NCBI GenBank assembly: GCA_050084515.1
Contig: CM114274.1
Span: 27,466,001-27,530,000 of the forward strand
From: Blasia pusilla
Taxonomy: Eukaryota > Marchantiophyta > Marchantiopsida > Blasiales
Direction: 5' to 3'
Length of the DNA: 64,000 nt
A model generated the notes under the pieces. The model did no database searches and was not told where the DNA came from. It worked only from the letters and a program-made list of their open reading frames with translations. The stretch's first letter is position 1, and each line of letters opens with the position of its first letter. Position numbers and translations under genes: made by a program. Below are positions 47,289-59,700 of this stretch, one piece after another.

Positions 47289-50283
47289 TCATGGATAATA
47301 AGCCGACGTCTCGTAGTTCTGGTCATCAAAACTGTCCAGGCTCAAGCCTTGTGGGCCTACTCTAATGCCAGTAGGATTCAGCAGTGAAGAACGGAAGCCA
47401 GGGATCCCGGAAGAGGTGATCGGTTGACGCATCTCGACTTGGTTGGAATGTGAAACACCTGCAACTTGCTGCTGCTGCTGCTGTTGCATTCCTCCATAGA
47501 ATCCAGAATTAGCTTCAGATTCACCTCCTCGCAAATCAACCTGATTGCCGTGTGTAGAAAGAGTCATTAGTTGGCCTTGGGATCCACCCTGGAAAAACTG
47601 TGCACCGGCTTCTGTTTTGGCCCCGTGAAAGAAGTTGGCATTCGACTCCCCATCGCCACTGCGCATCTCTAGCTGATTTCCGTGGGTCGCTAGTGGCATC
47701 TGTTGGGAGTGTGACGCTCCATGATAGAACGAATTGGCGCTTTCAGTGTTGCCTCCCGTTTCCCTGCAAACCAAATTCCAAGACAGACGCGGGACATTCA
47801 GGTGACAAGCTAGCATTCATGGACAGTTCGCAATAGAATACACCAATTGCCACATGCACCCATCTGAGTCGGAAGCAATTGAGAAACCCTAGAGTTCTTC
47901 CCCCATACGCGTCATGTCTATCGGTCCCCGCTGATGGATGTGAATTATGGCACAATCAACCAGCCCTATCGCATTCCGGAAAATGTGTTCATGTACGGCG
48001 TCACGAAGTATCAATAGGCTGTAGAGTACTGCCTTCCAAAGCGGTACCTCATCTGAGAAGCACTCATCAGCGACATCGACACTGAAGTCGGAGCAGGATG
48101 ATGATCCATGTACTCCGGGTTGACGCGATGGTCCATCCAGGTGTGGAATTGTGGTGTTTGACCACCACCGATGTTACTCGCTGCACTTTGGCCGTCACTC
48201 ATGTTCGATCCTCCGCCTCGTGCCGGCATTTCCATCATTTGTTGTACGAACGAACCGTGCTGAAGCAAGTTCTGGTGTTGCGAGTGGTGCCCATGCTGTG
48301 ACACACGTATGACCTATGTCAGATGGAACCCCAACGGATGAAAACAAACTCCAAAATCTGCAACCCAAGGGACGACTCACAAGGCGTCGAGACGTCTATT
48401 CTTACCGGCACCTGCCGCATCATTACCAGTTGCGAATCATCCGCGTTCAATTGATCCTTTCGCTCGCGAACTTTGACTAGGGCTTGTTCCAATTCCCGTT
48501 CGACCGCCATCAGCTGTGCGACGCTAGCCAAGCTGTTGACTGATTCTTCGCCGTTTAATAGCCTGCTGTAGTTCCAATTACGGATTCACACGAAATTCAC
48601 ATGAGAAACCTTTCGACCGTCGACTCACAACTACATCTTTTCGTTGGCCGCGAACCCCAGCGTAAGTCACACAAAGCTGCGTATCGCATAATTCGACCCA
48701 TGAATCATTCAGGTGGGCAAGTCATAGTAGTCACACGGGAACTAACCTTGTCACGTCTGCTATTCTAGCCTTCTGCTCGTAGAACTGTTTCTCTAAAATC
48801 ACTTTCTTGAGCGTCGCTTGCAACTCCTACACTCGATCACAAGTGAAGGTCAGCCACCGAGATCACGTAATCACAGGACATGTTAGCGAGGGGGAGAAGA
48901 GAAAATGAAAGCGGTCCGTTGGTTGACATCCCGTCCTACGTCGGAGCCGTAGAACTGCATGCACTAATGTCGCAGTAGACAAAGGCAGTGGCGACACCCA
49001 CGTGTGTGCAAATAAAAAGATTTCTCAAGTCGGATACACTAGTGTGCTCACCTCGACGTCAATGTTGTTATCGCCATAAGCCATCCTGTTGAACGGAACA
49101 AAGGCCAACACACGGACATCAGGAACGATCTACTATGAAATCCCGATTGAAACGACTTCAAATGTGAATCGCAACCCAGATAAGGGCTTCAACTCCGAGA
49201 GTTGACAGAACTTTTCACGGCGGTACCTTGGCTGCTGGTTCTCCACCTCACGCTCACTGTTAAGCTTACGAATCGCCTTATTGAGATACTGCACAGATAT
49301 CGATGACCGGCATGAAACTGTATCAGCCTCGGCCACTGGAAGCGATGCAAAACTTCCACAAGAGAAGAAGCGTGGTAGTTTCAAATCCGCGAAGGAAACC
49401 AAGAACCGAGATGCAACAGTTGCCACAGTGGGCGTGCACGCTACAGCGGTTAAGAGCGAAGACATTGAGATCGAACGACGGAGGAAGCCAGTCTCACCTC
49501 CAAATTCTCGAATTTCCTGCTCAGTCCAGTAAGCCGAATCCCGATCGCATGCAAGCCCGAAGCGAAAAGTTAGACACAATTATGCTCAAGGTGATTAGAA
49601 AGTTTCCAACTGTACAGGCTGAACCAGCAACGAGTAAGTCCATTCTAAACCCTCCAAAGAAACTAAGCACGGTGGCATGTAAGCGTATCCACCTTTTGGT
49701 TCTCTCGTGCAGAGGAGTATTGGCGAATCGAGTGATAACATCTTCAATTCTGCAACCACAGCATACACTTCTATCTCAGTCCGGAGTACAGCCCATCTCA
49801 CAAATCTACCAACACATAGCAGACGCTACGCCGGCTACTCTACGGTGGCCCCGAATCTGTTTGTGGCTCGGGCGCCCGCTAAGCCAGAAGGCAACCTTCA
49901 AAATCTATCGGAGTCCTGCTCTACTGAATCCTCAGCACGACCGTAATTCCTCCTTTGAAAATACGTTCCCAGCAAGGTCGATCCAATCAAGCGAAAACAC
50001 AACACTTCTGAACCTCAAGTCAACTCCGCGTCTCGGTTGTCCCGTCTAACAGCGCGGAAAGCGGTACATGGAAACTGAGATGTGGCAAGGACAATAACCT
50101 GTCATTCTTGCAGAACTGTGTGAGCTTGCCGGAAGGCGAGAACATAATCACTGCAATGTCTATGTCGCAAAGCACTGATAGCTCGTAAGCTTTTTTAATC
50201 AATCCATTCCGGCGCTTGGAATAGGTAACCTGTCGGTTCGTGGGGTTCTCGATCTTCTTAATTTCAAGCTTAACTCTTCCCAT
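47289..50283 (-). CDS. MIKC*-type MADS-box transcription factor, 9 coding exons, 436 aa
   Basis: Nuclear DNA-binding factor. In land plants MIKC* proteins dimerise, bind CArG-type sites and act mainly in the haploid phase or pollen; that role is family knowledge, not seen here. Exons, 5' to 3': 50283-50099, 49749-49693, 49516-49498, 49288-49227, 49085-49052, 48826-48747, 48562-48412, 48295-48048, 47763-47289. All introns are GT-AG and phases agree. Residues 1-60 are the MADS domain ([45 protein letters not shown]). Residues 62-87 ([20 protein letters not shown]) are diagnostic of MIKC*. Residues 88-196 form a heptad-rich I/K-like region, and 197-436 a Gln-, Gly- and His-rich C-terminus with internal repeats. 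Exon 3 is only 19 nt. The gene appears intact. Confidence 0.93.
49498..49516 (-). other. 19-nt microexon of the MADS-box gene
   Basis: AG-flanked acceptor (TGAGCAG) and GT donor (GTGAGA) bound 19 nt. They complete Arg81 and encode KFENLE, exactly the residues expected between RTKR and YLNKA in MIKC* proteins. Skipping it would shift the frame. Confidence 0.85.
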
Positions 50284-51200
50284 GGTGACTACCGATTACT
50301 CTAAACGCCGATGAAGTTTCCGCTCTTCCTGTCCTGGAAATCAGTCCGCTACAGTTAGGAGGCTACAGACAGCTCCCGGAGATCTATGGAGAAACTCTTG
50401 ACTTGCTCGATACGCCCTCGCGCTGTCCCAACACCTAACTGCCGGTACACCAGTTGAATGAAGGATAGGGTTACGACCATTCAAATCTAAGCACTTGTGG
50501 CCACCGTCGGGTACGCTATCGATATCGAGAGAGTCCGTAAAAGTGAATGGCGATAACTCGCCCGGTGTTCAAAATGTCATCCTGACACCCTCAAACGCTA
50601 TACTGTCTAGCAATCTGCATTCGAGCGCAAAGATGCACAGGAGTAGAAATCGATAGAAAGGCGAGATGGTTTTGCGCCATCCCCAGTTCTCACGCTCCTA
50701 AAATTCCCCGCTCAACTGCACTACCGAATTCCGTTCACAATTGCAATCCTTGGAGCGAGAGCGAGAGAGAGATCGCAGGCAAGAGAGGTGCGGTCCAAAC
50801 TCGCCAACTGATGGCACAATCTCTGTCTTTCCGCCACAAGTCCACGGGTGCAACAGCGACTAGGGTTCAGTGAAAAGATGCACACTGTTTAGTGAGGCGA
50901 AGCGGAGGCGAGGAAGAAGTGAGAGTGAAAGTCACGAAGGCGAGGAGGAGGTGAAGTAGGTGGGCGAGGGGGGTCGATGAAGGAAAAAGGATCGAGAGAG
51001 CGAGAGGGCAGGGCAGGGCGGGACGGGACGGGACGGGACCGAAGGAGTAGAGGAGGTCCCTAAAGTAGGTCGGGTCAGGTCAGGACTGCTCCTGTTCAGA
51101 AGGAAGGAAAGGGCAGCGAAGGAAGGGAAGGGTATGGACTGGCAGGACCGAGCGGGGTGGGGAATATACAGCCGCACGCATGGGTAAAAGGTGAGACGGA
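50284..51200 (-). promoter_or_regulatory. 5' leader and promoter region of the MADS-box gene
   Basis: On the gene's sense strand this is CT-rich, with pyrimidine runs around 50755-50775 and 50990-51040 (the plus strand shows GAGAGAG and GGGAC repeats). No in-frame ATG extension of the MADS domain is present, so 50283 is the start. The transcription start is not placed, and a leader intron is possible. Confidence 0.5.
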
Positions 51201-52700
51201 GTAAAAGCGAGCCGGGCCTAGAGCCGACGCACGTGGTCCCTCATTTATCAGTCGCTTGTCCTCTTCTGTAGTGGCCCGCCGTTAATTGCAGCTAACGGCT
51301 CCGTTTTCGTTCACTTCCAGCCATCTTTGGCCAACTCCAGAGGGCCCCCCACTCTCTCCAGCCAGCCTGGTCCTTGTTACTTCACGTTACCCTTACGACC
51401 CCCCTCCTCCTCCATCTCCAGCCCGCTGCCGGAGCCGCCAGTTCTCCTTGCTAAGGAGAGAGAAGCAAGGATAATATCCTCCAAATCTCGATCCACGCGC
51501 CTCACCGATAATGTATCGCCACAATGCCACCTCCGATGAGGTGTGCCTTCATGCACCGCGATTGTGCCACGTATTACGTCACCGGCTTACGTCGATACTT
51601 CTCCACGCCGCCCTTCATCGCCCGTAAGGTAATTCTGTCGGAAGACGAACTGTGTAATTTTTTCCCTCCGGAACTCGAGTCCACCCGCGGCCGGGGAACA
51701 GCCGGTGCTGCCAGCCACACTGGAGCCGGCTTCGGTGGCAGGTTCGGCGCAACGACGCGGCGGGAGCTGCGCCCACAGCGTTTCGTGGGGAGTCGAGAAT
51801 CCGCAGTCGACTCGGCTGCCTGTCACTCTCCGGTACAGCCCCAGTTAGCGAAGTGCCTGCCGACGGTCCCGGCGTTTGAAAATCGAAAATTACCGTACCA
51901 GATCGCCGCCTTGTCATCCAGCCAGAGCGGTACTCCCGTCGCTCCGCCGGTAAGTCCCATCCCTCTCCCTCTCCTTCCTTCCTTCCTTCTGGCATCTATC
52001 GGCGATTCCAACCCTACTGTAGAGTAGTTAGCCCTTCCCGGCCCACTCCACATGCCTCCGCCGCGCATGCGCCCTCCTTCTCTTGTGTTCTGTTTACGTG
52101 TTTTGGCTTCGTGCCGGCATTTTCGTGTGCCTGCGGGCGGGCGGGGGCGATCGTCGTCGTCCCATCGGCGGCCATGGTACGAGCCGGTCTCTTTTCATCT
52201 CTTTCCTTTTCGCAAGGCATGGTATGCATAGTAGGTCTTGGCATGGCATGGAACGGAAGGGTATGATGTGGCATACGACCACGCGGAAGGCCGGGTCGCG
52301 TGGGGTTCACGGCGAGCCGTTCGAGCCGGGAGGGATAAGGAGTGGCCCGAGCCGAAAGCGGCGAAGAATGAAGCTCCTCTGCAGGGATTTCAGGGATAGG
52401 AAGTATGGGGAAGGATGAGATTAGGGTACCGCCAGCCAAAGTGGGATCGGGTCAACTCCGGTGATTTCCACCTGAGCCGCAATTCATCGACGGGCCACAC
52501 ACCTGTCAGCGAACCTCGCGCCGGCCAGTCACCCCGGCCCGGAAGCGAAAGTACGTGGAGGTTGCTCAGCGAAACCGTTGCCCATGGAGGGAGTACAGCC
52601 GACCTGAGTGCTCGATCGATCGCGACCGTAATACCGAATAAAAGTAATCGGTGACGTGAGCACGGGAAGCCATCCCATCCCGGCTCACGGAGCTTCTTTA
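51200..52700. other. GC-rich region upstream of the MADS-box gene
   Basis: Contains a 167-codon plus-strand frame (51524-52027) beginning ATGCCACCTCCGATG and pointing away from the MADS gene. It is Pro-, Ser- and Ala-rich and unrecognised. It could be a divergent gene's first exon, since GTAAG-type donors follow in GC-rich DNA, or a chance frame. Nothing else is supported. Confidence 0.3.
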
Positions 52701-54860
52701 TTATTATTTTTCATTTATTATTATTATGACGGAAGTGTAAGCGTTTTCCCCCGGTAGAGTACACGAAGAGACTTCTCCCGGATGGAAAGCTACGGGGGAG
52801 CAGCTGGGCGGGGGCGTCGAGAGGACAACGGCGAGTCCCCGGATCCCTATGTATGTAGGTAGTATGTATGTATGCAGCATGCATGCAATTCGATGCACGG
52901 CTTTTGTCTCCGTTCCCTCTAGGGAACGGACGTCTTCCGGCTCTTCTGTCGGAGCTTGCAGGGGCACTGTAGGCTGTGTGACAACCTTTTCGCTATCCTC
53001 CTAAAATTGGAACTCGGATCCAATCACTGCAAAACATTCCATTTCACCTGACTATGCTCACTTCCCTCTATGCTCGTCCAATCCTTGCAGAAACCCAAGA
53101 GAACAGGACACCAGCCCCGCATTCTATAATATTCAGCGTTATGGTGGATGACGACTCAGCTTTGAGCGCACATGCTGCTGGAGGTGAATCTCGGTGACAG
53201 CTCCAGGAGATTCTATGGCTTGTCTCGGGAAGTAACTTCCAACAGGCGACGAACGCGTCTCGTACAAGGAGATCGAATAGTGAGGTGTGAGGGATACGGA
53301 GGGGGGAGAGAGTGTGTGGGAGGGAAGGAGGGGGTTCTTTTCTCTTCGATCAAACGATCGTGTTGCAATTCTTTTTGGCGTCCCCAGCAATCAGGTCAGG
53401 TCTTATCCGCTGTGCACTTTGCGATGGCTACCCTACGTCCTATAATAAGCCATCGACTTTTCCGTAGTCCTCCAACATTCCTTTTGACCACACAAAATCA
53501 ATTCTGCCCAGAGCCGCCAAACTTTGATAATTGATCCCCAACTCTAGTGACGTCGATGAATGCAGGCCTCTGGGGGTCTACATCGTGCGGAAACAATTCG
53601 ACCACTTTTCCTTGCCGCTTCAATGGCTACGTATGTGTGTACGTTTTCGCCGGCTGCCTTGCTGGACGGACGGACGGACGGACGGACGGACGGATGGATC
53701 CCGGTATGCATGGTCTCATGGATGGATTCATGGATGTGCATACGCAACCGAAGCCAACAAAAAGGCCCATAAAGCGAACTGGACTTTATGTCATGCCGAG
53801 AGTCCACTCCACACCAGTGACACCACCACCAAGCGCGGGTGGCGGGTGAACTTCTTCATCCCCACTCACCATCGTAAGCCTAGGAGCTCGAGCTCTGGGC
53901 ACTCTATTATTTTAGAGTCAGGTGAAAGTCAAGCCATAGTAGATTTGACTTTAAGAATGCTCCGCTTCCATTTCGATGCACCTTTTCGTTTTCATCATAC
54001 GAATTGATGATGCCAGTTTCGAGGAGCTCGCATTCGTATCCCGTTCGGATAGTGCCCGGGCCTCCACCTCATCCATCCCCGCTCCCTGTGGAGGTACCGG
54101 CCGGTTCCGTTCTCCACGAGGGGAGTTACTACACCCACTGACTACGTAGCGATGCGAGAGGGAAAACGGAGTTCGTCGTCGTAGTTGTGGGTGTCGGATC
54201 TCGAGTCCCAACCACTTTTAAGTGCGAGTGTGTTATCGAACGTCGGGAAACACGTCTTTCACCCCCCATTCCCGTTCTTACGCACGTCTCCTTTGTCGAC
54301 TGCAAATAACTAGCTACCCTTCCGTCCAACTGGGGCGAAGGGCATATGCGTACAGCGATTCTTTCGGAGCATCTTACGTGGACGCCTTTGGGGGTTCCCT
54401 CCACTTGCGACCTCCGTTCCCTCGTCCCTCACATGCCATGAACCCCTCCCGTCCCCTATGTGCCTAACCCTAATTAATGGCCCTCCTTCTCCTCTATCGA
54501 CACATGCGCAACGCGAAAAATGAACTTGGGAGCCCGCTCACTCGCTTCGCTTTTCGCGTCTGGCCAGCGAGGAAAGCATCCGCTAAAGAGACAATCGTTC
54601 ATGCCACGATTGCGCTCACGGAGTCGCGAGGTAAACAACAACGTACAAATCTTCATTGTGCGGAAGGAGTGACTCAGCGGAAAGGAAGCGAGGAGCTTAA
54701 CAAAACGGGACAGACTTTCCGCGTTATGTTCCTAAAGTCCAAAGACGGGATTGCCAGATGAGGAGATTCTTTCGGAAAGCTGACGCGGGGGAGAGACGGA
54801 AAATCGTTGTGTTTCACGCGAAAAATAAACTCCACCAAAGCATTCTTCATTGGACGAAAG
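52700..54860. other. Low-copy interval without recognisable genes
   Basis: Holds a perfect 9-bp inverted repeat with a 2-bp loop (CCGTTCCCT/AGGGAACGG, 52910-52929), TATG-type simple repeats near 52850-52875 and a GGAC tetranucleotide tract at 53664-53692. Reading frames up to 158 codons (53531-54007) overlap the GGAC tract and are unrecognised. Confidence 0.35.
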
Positions 54861-54865
54861 GGGCA

Positions 54866-55240
54866 GAACCGAGTTCCACACCCGCTCCACTCCACTTCCT
54901 TTGCGGCTGTGTTGTGGAGTAATGGCGAATGGACTGCACCAGCGTAAGACGAGTGCTAAACCGTCTTGGATCATCTTCTTATGCTCATTTCCACCTTTGG
55001 CGGTGGCCGAATTAGGGAAGCCTCCGCTTTACCAAGGATAATTATGGAGGCAAAAAGAATCGGAGACGAATCTTGACAATGAGAGATCGATACGAGAAAG
55101 ATAATTTCTTTATTTTTTCATTAACCGAGTTCCATATTCGCTCCCCTCCCCTTTAGGTTGTGGTGCGGAGCAGTAGCGAATGGACTGGACTAGCGTACGA
55201 GAGGTGCTAAACGATCTTGGATCAGCTTCCTCGTTTCTTA
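54866..55240 (+). repeat. Direct repeat of about 110 bp, spaced about 255 bp
   Basis: ACCGAGTTCCA starts at 54868 and 55124. CGAATGGACT occurs at 54926 and 55177, followed in both copies by GTGCTAAAC and TCTTGGATCA. The copies are moderately diverged. Confidence 0.75.
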
Positions 55241-56270
55241 CCAGTCGGAGTGCAGGAGCCTCGGCTTCCTCAGGAATAGTCTGCTCGAAACCGGGAGGCG
55301 CATACACGGGGCATGGGGTTGAAGAGCTGAGAGCGAGAAATGAACCGTAGATAAATCTTTACAGACAGGTGGATACTCGAGGATAACGAAATCTACCAAA
55401 ACCGGAATCAAACAATACGCGACCGACAAGAGGTGAGTGAACCGTTACTAGTTTGGAATCGATCGTCGACGCCGCTCTCCGATCACCGAGTCATCTCGGA
55501 GCGGAGATGGGGAGGATGGAGAAATGGGCCGACGAGCGGGAAACGCGGAGTTTAGAAGAGGACCAAGTTAGCGGCGCTGCGAGATCTGATGTTCCAAGCG
55601 GAAAATAGAGCGCGCCGAACCGGCGCAAGATCCCAGACGATTTGCGGAGTAGGGTCAGAAAAAGGAGAGCCCCCCACCATGAGTCACAAGGTCACACGTC
55701 ATCTACAAGAAAGCACAAAGGCGAGGAAACCGAACCCCGACCCAACTTCGACGACGGAATTCCTGCTTGTACCTAGTTGTCTCGACACATTTTGGAGCCT
55801 CCCTCCGTCCGTCCAACCCTCCGTCCGACCTATTTTCATTGGACCTCATGGTTTCGCCTCTCCATTTTCCCAGTTTCGATTGATGGAACACACTCCTTCA
55901 AGACTTCATTTGCCCTAATTTTTGGAGGGAGTCCTCAAAAAAAGAATGAGACCCTAATCAGCTTAAACCCTACTTAGACTAGCTCGTAGCCTTCGTGGCC
56001 ATTCCACAGCGTGGGTTCTCCTCACTCCCCCATATATGCACGAGCAGACCTCCATTGACTCTTTCAATTTTGCATCGAAACTGCATCCCACAAGTTGGGA
56101 GGAATTCCCCTCAATGGGATCCCAAGTATGGATCAAACTCCCACTAAGAGCAACTTGCTATTATACCATCTTAAATGTGTACCGTGACTCGATCTAATAA
56201 ACCCTACTCACATCATCAACTTAGTTGTTATCATCTTAGATATGGATCATAACTAGGCCGAAACCCCTGA
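55241..56270. other. Low-copy to AT-rich transition, no gene recognised
   Basis: A 109-codon plus-strand frame (55589-55918) has no known motif. GC content falls after about 55920. Confidence 0.35.
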
Positions 56271-56279
56271 ACTCATCTT

Positions 56280-56430
56280 AAGCTAGGAAATTAACTCGAC
56301 TGAAATCCGGTCGTAGGTCCACGTTCTATCTTTGTGATCGAGTGCTCCTCCACGAAGGAGAGAAGTTGCAAGCGCCTCTTTTGTTAGCGCATTACATCCG
56401 ACCAGAAACCTTTGTACCATCGTGTCCTCT

Positions 56431-56463
<33 letters not shown>

Positions 56464-56915
56464 GGACATGAACTTGACCCAAATCCTACTTGCGTGAACA
56501 TTCTATCTTTGTTATCGACTTCTCTACCAAGGAGAGACCTAGAGAGCGAGTTACTACCAAATTACTTTCGACTACAAACGTTTTACACCATCTTGTTATG
56601 TTAATTATGGACATGAACTTGATCCAAATCCTACATGAGATTACTTTCTTCGTGAATGAGTGCTCCACGAAGAAAAGAGCGAGAGAAGTATGAAGCCACA
56701 TTTTGGGTAGCACATTACCTTCAACCAGAAACGTTTTATGCCATCATGCCATCTTAAATATGAACATGAACCTTAAATATGAATGAACCCAAATCCTATC
56801 GAGATTAACTTGCCATCTTTGTGAACGAGTGATCCAACAAGGGATGGAGAGAAGCACCAAGCCGCAGTTTTTTTAAGCACATTACCTTTGATTGCAAATA
56901 TCTTCAAATATTTGT
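56280..56915. repeat. Diverged tandem repeat, four units of about 150-170 bp, with a (TA)n tract
   Basis: The marker ACCAGAAAC or its variants occurs at 56401, 56571, 56724 and 56891. Each unit also carries GACATGAAC or a variant, CCAAATCCTA, a GTGAT(C)GAGTG block and AGCACATTACCTT. A (TA)n microsatellite at about 56437-56463 interrupts the first junction. Confidence 0.8.
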
Positions 56916-59700
56916 ATGAAAAAAAACCAGCAATAATACATGATTTTGAGCATCGGTTCTCCTTGGAAGATTAGCCAAATTCCCGTAATGAAATGCACTC
57001 CCCTCACATTTTCCTTCTTGCTTATGAATTTCAAACATAAGCTTTTGTGTTGTAGATAAGATCTTGGTCTTTAGTGCACAAGCTAACATCAAATTATGTT
57101 ACTCATGATTATGTCACTCACGTGTTTGGCCAAGATAGAGTGAGTTCGGCTTGATTCATTTTAGAGAAAAATCCAGATTTTGTGTTTATGTATGATTCAT
57201 TGTTGAGCATCTAATATGATACATATGAATGATACCTTATGTATATGTCTTTAGCTGTTAATTTCTATTTACTATCACCATTACATTCCCCCATTCTAGT
57301 ACAACTACTTTCAAGTCTTATTTTCATCTAGAATAGCTAATACTTTGCAAGCAATTTTCTCATGGGCTTTGCATGAGAGTTTTTCGACTAGTTTGTACAT
57401 CAACATTGCGGTGCAAGTATGGAATTTTTTTTATCGTAACTTGCTATCTTGATATGTTTAGTCTAAGATGTGCACACTAGCGGGGATTCAAGAAATAACT
57501 CATTGTTGCAAGCAAAAGGGTGGTGAAACTTTTGTGTCATTATGGTTGTGTGCATCTACATAGCTTGTCATATCCTTATTATACATCTTTTAACTTTTTC
57601 CACCACATGGAAACATTTTTGCACACAAATAAATATACACCCACATGCACTTCAAGACCACACGAACTCCCTCCTCATCCTCACCCTCACCCTCGCTATA
57701 GGAGCCATCATCTAAATGGTCATCTCCTCCAGCAAGCCAATCCATTTATAAAATACTTATCCAAGGAAATTGATTTTGGCACGCATATCCATCGTTGTTG
57801 CTCCTCGTCCATCCTCAATTTACGGGGATGTGACACCTCATATTGTACCATATACCCACCGTGGAGTTAGTATCTCTACTAAAAATAGCAAAATGGAAGA
57901 GACTACATATCTGAGTCGTAGAGTTTCAAAAACATAAAATAGATGCTAAGACATCCTAATCATCTAAAACCTCCTCCCGATTCTTTTGGCCCAATGCACA
58001 ACATCCACAACTTGTGGAGTCAAGAACATCTCATACCTTATAAATCGCACAAGGCACCCATATCATATAGTCAATTAAATCTTCTAAAATACAAGCAAAC
58101 TAATCCTACATTTTGAGGTCACTATGAGGTAAGATATACTTACAAAGGCCTATCAAAATGCCTCTTCTCCTCCTTAATGGAAGTAGAGTGTTACCCTTTA
58201 GCGTTTGAGATAAAATTTGATCCTCCATCAACAGTCGTAGATCCATCCACTCTCTCCGTGGATCTCCTAGTGGTGCCAACTTATTGCATAAGATGGATAC
58301 CCATGAGGCTATGTTATAGTTTTTGGCTATTGATATATAGCCAACACCCATCCCTTGTACTCCTCCTTTGACTCTAGAATCCCCCACATTGCCTCGTAGG
58401 CCGCTATTATCTTATGGTGACATTAATGATCTGAAGTCTTGTTGTTGATAATTGTTTGCATGTACTCTGGAAAAATTCTAGAACTCATCCATAATGGCAT
58501 TTCAAATGACCAGACGATATGCTTGTGGTTGGTCCACCCATACATCACACACAATCATATGTTGCTCACAAACATTGCACACGATCAAGCCAAGAAACTT
58601 CTTTGTATCTAACATTATCAAATAACCATACTAGCTTAATGCTCATCAAGCTCCCAAATTTGGTTTGCTCTAGGTCCAATATTAGAGTCATGGTGGCGTC
58701 GCCAATCTTAGCCCGCCCTACCTTTGGAGTCATAACCTCTACATCTCTGCCAATATTATGCATTTTCATCCACTCAAGTTGCACATGAGTCTCATAGGCC
58801 CACTTAGCCCCACTTAGTTGCGTGATAGAGAACACTCATAGAGGAAGGTGTTGTGCCCATGCACTTGATGTTAGATGCATAGGTGGGAACATGCATAAAA
58901 GGCTAATACCCAAGTACGTTGCTCCTTGCGGAAAATGCGACCCATCCCTTTGGGTCCCACATATGTATTAATCCCAATAAAAGCCTTGATTTTGATGCCC
59001 TAGTTGAGATCAAGGTCGACCAGCCAACATTAAGCACTCAAGCACCTCATGTCAACCCCTAAATCACCACTTACCAAATCCCGTAATAAGGGTATATGAC
59101 ATTGAGTCTAGACACATAAGGATTCATGCCTTGTGCCCGACACACATAGCCTTATAAAGTTGACACGTGGTTTAGGAGAGAAATACCGTGAGTGCAATGC
59201 AACGCTATGGGAATATCCTTGTACCATCCCAATTGGTAAGCCTATATAGGTCATCAACATTTTATTGATGGTGTGTGATATAATGCGATAACATTCAATC
59301 CTTTTTTCACAATCTTGAGGGAAATCTATGTGGAAGTAAGTGGAGGGACAACATGAGCGGTTTGGATTGCAATGAGATTTTTACATTATCACCATCACTA
59401 CCAAAACCATGGAGATAGGTGAGGAGATATTTGTTTAGTTATGAATGGGTAAGACCCATGAAAAATCTATATACCCATTGTGCGTAAATGTACAATAAAA
59501 CACAAGTTTTCCTTTAAATTATTTTGAAAATTTTAGTATTTATTTCCTCATTGAGTTACTTAAACTATAATTATAACATATATTCCAATATATGTACAAC
59601 CTATACCCAAAGGCTTTTTTTGCTTGGCAAGCATCGGAAGTTGAAGCATCTTTTCATGGTAGAGGAGGATCTTTTTTCTTGCTCATAGGATTAGTTGAAG
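56916..59700. other. AT-rich repeat-derived interval
   Basis: No intact gene. The minus-strand frame at 58566-58835 (containing WMKMHNIGRDVEVM and IGDATMTLILDLEQTKFG) has protein-like composition and may be a retroelement fragment. The match is too weak to name. Confidence 0.3.

Noticed and set aside
49133-49579. Single 148-codon minus-strand gene
   Set aside because: This open frame is a chance read-through of two MADS exons and the intron between them. Splicing at 49516-49498 and 49288-49227 restores the family sequence.
53531-53849. Protein frames containing repeated GRTD/TDGR
   Set aside because: The repeat is a translation of the GGAC microsatellite and appears in several phases and on both strands.
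57520-57870. Possible further LTR with GTGTGCATC and GATGTGACA blocks
   Set aside because: Only short scattered matches to the LTR ends were seen, with no continuous alignment or duplicated target site.
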